From: Scenedesmus sp. ARA3
Lineage: Eukaryota > Chlorophyta > Chlorophyceae > Sphaeropleales > Scenedesmaceae
Assembly (NCBI GenBank): GCA_004335835.1
Contig: RWJK01000763.1
Span: 1 to 10,432 of the forward strand
Length of the DNA stretch: 10,432 nucleotides
Direction: 5' to 3'
Shown here: piece after piece, positions 1 through 8,093 of the stretch
How the letters are laid out: the number at the start of each line of letters is the position of its first letter
How positions within the stretch are numbered: position 1 is the first letter of the stretch
Made by a program: the position numbers and the translations under genes
Notes under the pieces: generated by a model
The model's input: the letters and a program-made list of their open reading frames with translations, nothing else
The model's database searches: none
Told to the model about the DNA's origin: nothing

Positions 1-160
1 GCAAGACGATGAAGGTTTAGAGTTTAGCCTGGTTGAACGTGATCTTTGTGAACAAGCAAGCGGGGACAATGAAACTTCAGCACGGCGTCGGTTTGTGTTC
101 ATACACAAGACCTGAACTCAGAATTAAGCACGCATGTGATAACATGCACGCACCACATTG
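1..160 (-). other. Probable intron or undefined 3' part of the prion-like gene
   Basis: On the minus strand a possible acceptor (TGAGTTCAG near 114-122) is followed by a frame that stays open to the window edge in the phase exon 4 would need. The predicted residues are unremarkable and Ser/Arg-rich, and I do not call an exon here. The real continuation of the gene lies outside the window. Confidence 0.25.
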
Positions 161-197
161 CCTGCCACTCACCCTGCCCATATCTGCGTCCCTGTCC
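161..197 (-). repeat. Tandem copy of exon 4 end plus donor site (prion-like gene)
   Basis: Positions 161-197 match 271-307 in 32 of 37 bases at an offset of exactly 110. The matched block holds the last codons of exon 4 (D-R-D-A-D-x-G-R) and the donor GTGAGTGGCAGG. In the distal copy the same frame reads DRDADMGR but meets TGA a few codons upstream, so it cannot be a long exon. A tiny exon beginning after GGACAG near 191 cannot be excluded. Confidence 0.62.
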
Positions 198-282
198 AGC
201 CCAAAAGTGATGGGTTTCAACAGTCAAGCATGAGACTTCCAAATGGCATCCATTCCGGACAAAACAACCGCCTGCCACTCAC

Positions 283-2936
283 CCGGCCTTTGTCAGCGTC
301 CCTGTCCCGTGGTGGCCTGTCATCCCTGGTGTGCGCTGCCCGCTCCGCGCGCTCCCTCTCCCTAGCCGCCAGCCTTGCTGCATAGCCGCCGCCACCACCG
401 CCAGCTGTCAGCCCTGGCACTGCACTGGTTGGAGATGTCAGGCTTGCACCCATTGCCAAAGCTGCTGCTGCAGAGGCCTGCCAAGCTGCATTCCCCGCGG
501 CACCTGTTTGAATTCGAATTTGAAAATGATGCAGTTTGAAAATAGGCGGGAAGCAGGTGGAGGATAGTTGGTACAAGAAGTGAGGCTGGAAGGAAGCATG
601 GAAGCGCAAAGAGACTTGCAGGAAAGGGGATTGATGATGGAAACGGAAATTCATGCCGAGGGAGCATGAACAGCAACAGCTCCTGTCGAGGCCGCCCCAT
701 CCATCCAGCAAGATCACCCACATGCCAACCGCACACACGTCACATTATGTCACATAACATGTTACATTTTGCCGTTCAAACCACAACCCCGCCCTCCCTT
801 GAACCCCGCCCACTCACCGAGCCGTCCAGCAGCGCCTGCAGCAGCACCAGGCGGAGGCACAGCTCCGTACTGCCCCTTTGCAGGATGCGCAGCCCTCCCA
901 GCAGCACCAGCAGCAGACGCTCCAGCTCCGCTCGCTCCACCAGCAGCAGCAGCAGCCCTGCCCCCATACGTCCCCGCATACCCTCCCACACCCCCTGCTC
1001 CGGCTCCTGTAGAGCTTGCTCCATAGCCTGTCCTAGCCCCTGCAGCGCCGGATCCTCCACTTGCACCGTACTGCCCTGCTGCTGAACCATAACCCCCGGC
1101 AGCAGCACCAACCCTTGCAGCGCCAGCCGCACCATACCCCCCGGTAGTTGCCGCGCCGCCGTAGCCTCCAGTGCCTGTCCCTGCGCTAGCAGCAGCAGCA
1201 CCAGCACCGGCATACCCCGCACGCGTGTTACTTGCCTGCGCATAGGGGCTCGTAGTGTTACCGTACGCAGCCCCGTAACCGCCCGCAGCGGCGCCGCCGG
1301 CAGCAGTGCCGTACGTGCCAATTGCTGCAGCCCCGTACTGCGTCTGCACAGGTGGCGGCGGCTGCTGCCGGCCGTACGTCGCTGCAGCCTGCGTCTGCTG
1401 CTGCCCGTAAGCAGCCTGGCCGTACGCCTGCTGCCCGGCTCCGTACTGCGCCGCCGCTGTTGCAGCAGGCTGTGTCGTGCCGTACGCACGCTGACCCGCA
1501 TCTGTGTTGGTGTAGGATGGCGTGCTGTATGTTGGCTGGGTAGCAGCTGCCGCCTGCTGCTGGTAACCTGTGGTGGCTCCTGCTGCTGTCCCGTAGCCGC
1601 CGGCAGCAGTACCTGCGCCTGCAGCTGTGCCGTACGCGGCAGCAGCAGTGCCTGCGGTCGTCCCGTACGTTCCTGCAGCCGTACCAGCAGCAGTGCCGTA
1701 CGTGCCTGCAGTTGCACCGTATCCTCCTGTAGCCGCTGTAGCACCATACGCCTGCTGCTGCTGCGGGGTGGCTGCTGCGGTGTAACCCCCCGCCGCTGCC
1801 GGCTGCTGCTGCTGGGCGTTGTATGTGCTTCCATACGCCGCCTGCTGTTGTGTGACCTGCTGCTGAGGCTGTTGGTAGGTTGAGGCACCAGCGGCAGTCC
1901 CGTATGCTGTTGTAGCACCACCTGTGGATGCTGCATAGCCTCCAGCTGCTGGGGTTGCATAAGAGCCTGTTGTAGCACCAGTAGCATCATAGCCAGTCGT
2001 GCCATAACCGGCAGTAGTGCCGGTGGCTCCTGTAGAACCATATGCCTGCTGCTGCGTGCCTGCAGCAGCAGCAGTGGTGCCGTATGCTGGCTGCTGCTGG
2101 TATCCGGTGGTTGACTGCGTGTAGCCAGTTGCTGCCGGCTGCTGCTGGCCATACGTTGCCGCTGCTGCTGGCTGCTGCTGCTGCGCACTGCCGTACACGG
2201 AGGGCTGCTGCTGCTGCTGCTGCTGCGCGGTGCCGTATGCAGCCTGCTGCGTGGTGCCGTATGCTGCTGCTGCCTGCGGCTGCGCCTGCTGCCCTGCAGC
2301 TTGGTATGTAGTGGCTGCTGGCGTCTGCAGGAAAAGAAAGAAACATGCATTGTCAGCGTTGCAGCACTTTGCATGGAGCATTTGCTTGCTGGCCGCTGCC
2401 TGCAGGAAATGTATGTGTGTATGTATGTGTGTAAATCATTCTGAAGAGGCAATCAAAGGAGCGTGCATGTACTCTTCACTGAGTGTGGGCACGCAGCAGA
2501 GCATGCTTTGGCACTGCAATGACACAGAAAGCTGCCCTGCAACAGGAAGCTGCAGCAGCACATATGCTTGCATGCCCAAATCTCAGTGAGCACAGTATGA
2601 CAGTATGCCAGCACATCCTGGTAACAGAAAAAGGCACTATCTTAGCACCAGGCAAGCGCATAGCACGATCCGCACAACGCCAAAAGCTGCATGTGGTGCT
2701 GCTGCTGCTGCGGCTCAGCCGATGCGTGGTTGCTGGCTTGCCTGCTGATAGCCCGTCTGCTGGTAGCCAGTGGCGGTGTAGCCCTGCAGTTCCATTGCAA
2801 TACACCATTAACATCAGCCTCGAGCGCTGATGTTGGAGATCTGGCTGCACTCGAATGCATTTGTCTAGCTGCTCACCTGCTGCTGCTGGGTCTGGCCATA
2901 CTGGCCGAAGCCCTGGCCTTGGCCGTACTGGCTCAT
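283..2936 (-). CDS. Prion-like Q/Y/G/A-rich protein, FET-like N-terminal region (3' end outside window)
   Basis: Four exons join with matching phases: 2936-2877 (20 codons), 2783-2742 (14 codons), 2324-818 (502 codons plus one base) and 503-283. The gene runs on past position 1. The start is the ATG at 2936, which opens MSQYGQGQGFGQYGQTQQQQ. The first two exons end in CAG codons, at CAG|GTGAGC and at a GC donor, CAG|GCAAGC; exon 3 follows TTTCTTTTCCTGCAG. The protein is almost wholly low complexity: Q/Y/G at the N-terminus, then many [AT]YGT repeats spaced by Ala, Gly, Thr and Gln, then a G/A-rich part with scattered Arg. Exon 4 is Ala-rich, has a run of six Gly, and ends in a charged R/D/E stretch. 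Such Tyr/Gln-rich tracts are known in FET-family (FUS/EWS/TAF15) and other condensate-forming RNA-binding proteins. No RRM, KH or zinc finger is visible, so an RNA-binding role is only inferred; a domain could lie in unseen 3' exons. A transcription coactivator tail is an alternative. Confidence 0.72.
2325..2741 (-). other. GC-AG intron of the prion-like gene
   Basis: The 42-nt exon 2 (2783-2742) must end at CAG|GCAAGC. Reading on meets a TGA about eight codons later, with no usable GT before it. The acceptor is the pyrimidine-rich TTTCTTTTCCTGCAG ending at 2325, and the phase is 0 on both sides. The intron is 417 nt and contains a GTAT/GTGT simple repeat near 2409-2432 on the plus strand. 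GC-AG introns are a known minor class, with donors that fit this consensus. Confidence 0.6.
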
Positions 2937-3391
2937 CCGATAAACGTTTGTTCGCCTAAGTTTCAGATCAGTGACCCATGGGACGGCTCACGAACAGAGA
3001 ACGGCGAAACCAGGCAAGCGCAATACGGTGCTGCCCGATGCGGCTGATCTGTGCTGAGCTTGTGTAGAGCGCGAGTGATAGCCTTGCGCTTGTTCGGGGT
3101 GGACAAAGCGTTCCTCACTCCTTGGAACTCAACTGCTGAGCTAGTCACTTGAGTGACACAATGACAACCAGAAGCGGTGAGTGTTCGCTTATTTTCGGCC
3201 GTGAACTACACCTGAGTTGTTACGGATTATTGTCAAGGAGGCTTGCTGTCGCGGTGCTGCTGCATCAATGTGCGGTCAAGCAGAGTTGTCCAATGCTCGA
3301 CAGCTGTGACCTGCCACTGGTCCAGATCACGACTGATCAATAGGATACTTCCAGTGCAGATGAACTCGTTGCAGCAGCGTCAACCATATGT
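2937..3391. other. Gap between genes A and C; 5' region of the prion-like gene
   Basis: No coding frame with convincing composition is present on either strand. Because both flanking genes are on the minus strand, this stretch should hold the 5' untranslated region and promoter of the prion-like gene and the 3' flank of gene C. I see no TATA box, no long repeat and no RNA gene. Confidence 0.5.
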
Positions 3392-3502
3392 CTACATCGG
3401 CAGATTTGCCAGCGCCGCCATGGCCAGCAGCAGCAGCGTTAAGCCAACTAAACACTCTTGGGCGGGGGCTTCTGGACCAGCATTGCTTGAAGGTGCGCAG
3501 CT
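3392..3502 (-). pseudogene. Chimeric decayed fragment: exon-3 start fused to exon-4 end
   Basis: From 3500 downward the sequence repeats the start of exon 3 (CTGCGCACCTTCAAGCAATG, preceded by AG), diverges after about 35 nt and meets TAG. From about 3440 to 3392 it repeats the end of exon 4, reading LTLLLLAMAALANLPM and stop, against VTLLLLFMAALANLPI in the true gene. GCA/GCG, AAC/AAT, CTC/CTG and CCA/CCG differ only at third positions. It looks like the remnant of a second gene copy with its middle deleted. Confidence 0.65.
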
Positions 3503-3693
3503 ATGCTATTACCATGCTTAGCATCGTCTTATTTACTCTGCCTGACCAAAACCCAGTAAACCAGAGTGCACAAGCCACCGTCCCTGCACTGCTCGCCACA
3601 TACGACACCAGCTGCAGTGCTCCACGCCTCCCGCTACAGCCGCCGCCACCAGCAAAGCGTGTTACTTGCCGTAATCAACAACCAGCACCAGCT

Positions 3694-4718
3694 CTATATT
3701 GGGAGGTTTGCCAGTGCCGCCATGAACAGCAGCAGCAGCGTCACCACCAGGTACAGTCCCGCAATGCCGACCACCTCATCGTCCTGCCTGCCCTGCAGCT
3801 TGGCCAGCCTGTTGCGGCGCATCTGGCTCATCACGCGAGCAACCTGCAACAAAGCGCAGCAGTCGGAGAGGAGGGTTAGTGAAAGCGTTTCTTGAAGCGT
3901 GTTTCAAGCAATGTGTGAAGGCGCCGTCGTCCTGCCTGCCCAGCAGCAAGGCGATTGCGCCGCAACTGGCTCATTAGGTGGGCAACCTGCAGCACAGCGC
4001 AGCAGCCAAGGGACAGGGGGATGAAAGTTTCAGGCAACAATAAAACACGTGTGCAGGCGCCGACGTCCTGCCTGCCCTGCAGCTTGGCCAGCCTGTTGCT
4101 GGCGCAGCTGGGTCATCATGCGGGCAACCTGGGGGCCAGCGCAGCAGCCAGGGGTTCTCCAAAGAACACGCCCACAACAGTGAGCCATCTGTGCGGACAC
4201 CATCCCCCTGTTTGCCCTACAGCATGTCCAGCCTGGTCTTGGCTATCTGGCTCATAATACAAACCTAACACACAGCCAAACTCTGCAAACTCCATGTTAA
4301 CAGCCGAACCCTGCAGCAGCGCTGCCCCACACCTTGAGAGCCTGAGCCTTGATCACCCGGCTCAACATGCACACCACTTTGAAGGGGGTCTTTTGGTCCA
4401 GCATTGCTTGAAGGTGCGCAGCTGTGCATTACCAGCGTCCTTAAGGATCCTGGCTTTGTCTAGAATTCGTCATTTTACACCACAACAGATTGCCGGACCA
4501 AACACAACACATCAAGCCTGCAGCAGCGCAGCCCCTCACCTCATTGTCATCCAGCTGCTCAAAGGAGCCCAGCATCTGCTGCTCCTGCTGCTGCTGCCGC
4601 TGCCGCTGCTGTTGCCGCTCCTTGCTGCTGCTCAGGTCCACCCCCATAGCCTCAAGCTGCTCCCTGAACTCATCCTCAGGAGTCGGCTTGAAGCGGCCAC
4701 CCACAAACGGCCACTGCC

Positions 4719-4763
<45 letters not shown>

Positions 4764-5508
4764 AGAGCTGCTGCTGCTCCTGATACTGCTGCATCTCTTG
4801 CGCATACTGCTGCTGCTGCTGCTGCTGCTGATCAGCGCTGCGGCCCCACCAGCGACCTCTGCTGGGCTGCTGAGGGGGTGGAGGCGGAGGTGGCGGCGGC
4901 GGTGGCTGCTGCTGCTGCTGCTGGGTTGCGTTGCCGCTGGGAAACATCAGCCAGCGCCATTTAGGGTTCACAGTTGCGTCGAGCAGCATGTCCTGCACAG
5001 CCTGCTGCTGCTGCGGCGACAGCTGCTGCTGCTGATTGCGCTGCTGTTGCGGTGCTTGCCGCTGCTGCTGGGGTGTTTGTGTTGCAGCAGTGTCTACAGC
5101 TGGCCAGCTGCGCCACTTGGGGCTGGTTCGCAGCAGATCCTGCTCTATTGATGAGGGCTGGGCTGGTGGGGGAGGCACAGGTGGGGGTGGGGGTGGGCTA
5201 GGCTTGGTGCTGCGCTTGTTCCATGGCCAGGGCCCACCCCCAGTGCCTCTGTTGTCTGAGGTTGCACGGCAGTGCATGCGTCTGTGCGTGCTGCATCCTG
5301 CATGCAAGCATGTAAGCAAGCTGTTAGAGAGGGTTCATGAGGGTTGATCCTTCAGCCTGGTGCTCGAAGTTGCTGACTGATGAAAATTACTGTTTCTGTT
5401 GCTGGCAGAGCCAGGTGTTGGCAAGCAGGGTTTGGGTGACCTGGCCAATTGCTCACCGTGGCCAGGAGGTGCTAGAGACAACGAACTACTACGTACTAAA
5501 GCATGCAT
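3694..5508 (-). CDS. Unrecognised, probably plastid-targeted Pro/Gln-rich protein with C-terminal membrane helix
   Basis: The model has four exons: 5508-5457, 5297-4540, 4421-4333 and 3843-3694. Exon 1 starts at ATG 5508 and reads MHALVRSSSLSLAPPGH. Its donor CACG|GTGAGC pairs in phase with the CAG acceptor at 5298, giving a Ser/Arg-rich, acid-poor N-terminus typical of chloroplast transit peptides. A proline run follows (about residues 50-62), then two related motifs, SPKWRSW (about 76-82) and NPKWRW (about 128-133), each preceded by QDLL or QDMLL. Next come poly-Pro and poly-Gln tracts, including 13 consecutive CAG codons at 4720-4758, and a conserved-looking segment GRFKPTPEDEFREQLEAMG. 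Exon 3 encodes MLDQKTPFKVV and SRVIKAQALK. Exon 4 encodes VARVMSQMRRNRLAKLQG, then GIAGLYLVVTLLLLFMAALA, a single membrane helix near the stop. One defect remains: exon 2 ends in phase 0, but exon 3 reads well only if one base is carried in. I do not recognise the family. Confidence 0.62.
3876..3986 (-). repeat. Exon-4 start copy iii (possible alternative last exon)
   Basis: This copy follows acceptor GTGCTGCAG and reads VAHLMSQLRRNRLAA, very close to the true exon (VARVMSQMRRNRLAK). Most differences are synonymous, including AGG to CGC for Arg. A 5-nt deletion moves it into the same shifted frame as copy ii, giving GQAGRRRLHT and then a basic tail to TAA (36 residues). Spacing to the true exon start is 143 nt. 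Confidence 0.62.
4030..4128 (-). repeat. Exon-4 start copy ii (possible alternative last exon)
   Basis: This copy follows acceptor CCCCCAG and opens VARMMTQLRQQQ in the phase of the true exon 4 at 3843. One extra base relative to the true exon shifts the frame after about residue 9, giving a tail with GQAGRRRLHT and a stop at 4032-4030 (32 residues, no membrane helix). Spacing to the next copy is 142 nt. Confidence 0.6.
4200..4264 (-). repeat. Exon-4 start copy i (decayed, in-frame stop)
   Basis: This copy follows acceptor TGTGTGTTAG and reads VCIMSQIAKTRLDML, then TAG where the true exon has CAG, then GKQGDG aligning with GRQDDE. It keeps the frame of the true exon beyond the stop, so the stop looks like a single C-to-T change. 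Spacing to copy ii is 136 nt. Confidence 0.55.
4720..4758 (-). repeat. (CAG)13 polyglutamine microsatellite in exon 2 of gene C
   Basis: Thirteen uninterrupted CTG units on the plus strand encode Gln in the minus-strand gene. Shorter Gln tracts lie on both sides (about 4573-4595, 4809-4830, 4906-4923 and 5001-5070). Pure units imply recent length change. Confidence 0.9.
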
Positions 5509-5903
5509 GTTGTGTTGCTACAGCTTTTCTGAAACAGAAGGCCCAAACAGGACAGACGAAAAGGGGGTTCTTCAGACTTGCTGATCCTGTTTGCTTGTAC
5601 GGTTACCCCATGCAACTAGCATCAGCACCACATAACATACTTTGAAGCTGCAGCAAACCCGCAAGCAGCAATCGGTGTGTTCTGGCGTAACGTGTCATCT
5701 CACCTTGTCATCCCAATGCATCCAACATCGATCGCATCAGACCGTGTTGCGCATTTGGTATTGAAGAAAGCGTGTTTTTTGTCCGCTGCAAGATTGACTG
5801 GTTGATGAGTTTGAAATTTTGCACTGCGAGCAACAAGTGAAGTCTCGGTACCATCTGGCTGCTGCTCAAACCACCATTTCACACGCTACACAAGATTTGG
5901 TTC
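5509..5903. promoter_or_regulatory. Short gap between divergent genes, probable shared promoter region
   Basis: Gene C starts at 5508 on the minus strand and TyrA at 5904 on the plus strand, leaving 395 nt to hold both 5' regions. Both products are predicted to enter the plastid. I see no clear TATA box. A 43-codon minus-strand frame (about 5840-5710) ends just before a GT donor-like site near 5705; it is probably fortuitous or an untranslated upstream exon. Confidence 0.5.
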
Positions 5904-8036
5904 ATGCAAAGCTTTCGTTGTCCTCATTCTGCATCGGAAGCCCGTCTGGGCCGACAGAGTTGTAGTGGCACCCCGCGAGTGCTTGCTGTATCCTGCAGCG
6001 CCAGTTCCCGCCGCAGCAAACCTCTGAGCTGTCATCAACGTAGGCAGTTTAAAGGTGTCGGGAGAGGTGCGAGAGCAGTGCTGCTGATGACGCCTGCTGG
6101 ATGCACTAGGTGCTGTTGCCAGCTGTTTGTTGCAAGTAGGGTCATGTAGCTTTACATCCAGCAACCCGGTAGCACATCAATGTACTGCAATGTGTTGTTT
6201 AGTAGCTTTGCAGCTTGAAGAATGCACGTCAAGCTTGCAAGCTTACGAGCAACAGCAGCCTGGTCCTGACAAACAGCTGTGCGTGTGCATGCTGCCCTGA
6301 CCCCTATCCATCATCTGCTAACAACAACTTATGGTGGCTGCTGCAGCGCGTTACGTACAAGTGCTAGCCCTGGACGCTGCTCAGCCGTTTGATTTCGAGC
6401 ACAGGATGCAGCACAAGATATCAAAAGACAAGCAGCTGACCATAGGCATTGTGGGCTTCGGCACGTTTGGCCAGTTCTTGGCAAAGCGCTTTGTGCAGGC
6501 AGGACACAGGTGGGAAGCTAGCCTTGATAGCAGTATTGCACGAACAAAAGCAGCCGCAGTTTCAATTGCAGGTGACGGCATGCACGCCTTTGACACAATG
6601 TAGAGCAGATGGCAGCAGGACAGTGACAACAGTCGGACGCTGACACTTGTAAGAGGGGCATGTTGCAGCAGCAAGCAGCAGGTAGAAGTGCGTCTGCAGG
6701 CAGTGTCTGTGCCTGTCAGCAGCACCCAGCAGCCTTGCATGTGCAGCGGCAGTTAGTTATCACCAACCAGGTTGCTGCTGCTCGTATCAGGTGGACGTTT
6801 TGTCTGCTCATTAGCCGTAGTCAGTAGTCCGTAACGTTCAAGCTTATCTAAAGGCATCAAACAGTGGAAGCTGCGGCAGTGCTACGGGTTGTTCTGTCGC
6901 AGCAAGGGCAGGTTGCAGCCTTGCACGCAACTGGCAGCAGGCACACCTTCACTCAATTGATAAGCAGCAACTGCAACCTCTGCTGCTGCTGCTGCTGCTG
7001 CTGCCGCCAGGGTGCTCGCCACCAGCCGCACGCCCTACTTCAGCGAGGCTGCTGCCATCGGAGCTGAGTACTTTGAGGATGCAGATGACTTTTGTGAGGA
7101 GCACCCAGACGTTGTCATCCTGGCCAGCAGCATCTTGTCGACCGAGCCGGTGCTGCGCCACCTGCCGCTGACGCGGCTCAAGCGCAGCACGCTGATCGTG
7201 GACGTGCTGTCTGTCAAGGTGCGCTGCTGCTGTGACAGTCGTTCTTGCATGCCTGACTGTCCATGGGCTGTGGTTATGGCAGACTTTTGTGATGTTCAGG
7301 GTCACATTGCTTAAACCTCTTCTGTCACATCACAGGTGTTTCCCAAGCAGCTGCTGCTGAGCCGGCTGCCGCCTGAGCTGGACATCCTGTGCACACAACC
7401 ACGTTTATAAGCCTTGATGCGTCAATTGCTGCCTCTGACAGTGGCTGTGATGCGTTGTTGCCACAGGTTTTCCCCAAGCAGCTGCTGCTGAGCCGGCTGC
7501 CACCCGAGCTGGACATCCTGTGCACGCACCCCATGTTTGGGCCAGACAGTGGCAAGGGCAGCTGGGAGGGACTCAACTTTATGTATGAGGCCGTGAGGGT
7601 GGGCAAGGACCCGCGGCGGCAGCAGCGGCTGGAGCTGTTCCTGGACTTCTGGCGCTCGCAGGGCTGCAGGTGCGTTGACTGGTCAAACCCTGGTCAACTC
7701 TTGGTCAACGTTTTGTGTTTCTTGTATGATGGTTTGATTTTCATGTGAGGCTGTGAGGGTGGGCAAGGACCCGCGGCGGCAGCAGCGGCTGGAGCTGTTC
7801 CTGGACTTCTGGCGCTCGCAGGGCTGCAGGTGCGGTAACCGGTCAAACTTGGTCAAACTTGGTCGGACCTGGTCAGACCCGGTCAAACATGTTGTGTTAT
7901 CTTATACAATGTTGCGACATGCTGTGCACGTCCTTGCATTGCTTGCCGTGCACTATGGCTGTACAGTCCACCTTGCTTGCTGTTGTTCCTGCTGGCAGAT
8001 TTGAATAAGCACCCTCAAGCTTTCCTGTTGTGCTGC

Positions 8037-8093
<57 letters not shown>

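Noticed and set aside
666..1085. Plus-strand open frames across the prion-like exon
   Set aside because: They are antisense shadows of the repeat-rich exon, with no start context, motif or splice support.
776..2452. 558-codon open frame on the minus strand overlapping the prion-like exon in another frame
   Set aside because: It is an alternative frame of CAG/GCN/TAC repeats, which rarely form stops; the product is Arg/Ser/Leu-rich noise, and splice sites and the YGT repeats support the other frame.
4294..5151. 285-codon Leu-rich plus-strand frame
   Set aside because: Poly-Leu comes from CTG tracts that are CAG (Gln) codons of gene C; it is not a membrane protein.
5700..5882. Minus-strand open frame in the shared gap as an exon of gene C
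   Set aside because: It begins with GTG, not ATG, and the ATG at 5508 already gives a phase-matched transit-peptide exon; an untranslated upstream exon remains possible.
6331..6603. ATG at 6331 as the TyrA start
   Set aside because: The upstream exon at 5904-6066 supplies a transit peptide and joins in phase at the CTGCAG acceptor ending 6346, with a CTAAC branch-point-like site; 6331 would give no plastid targeting.
6980..8090. CTG tracts as a CRISPR or designed array
   Set aside because: They are simple trinucleotide microsatellites without spacers.
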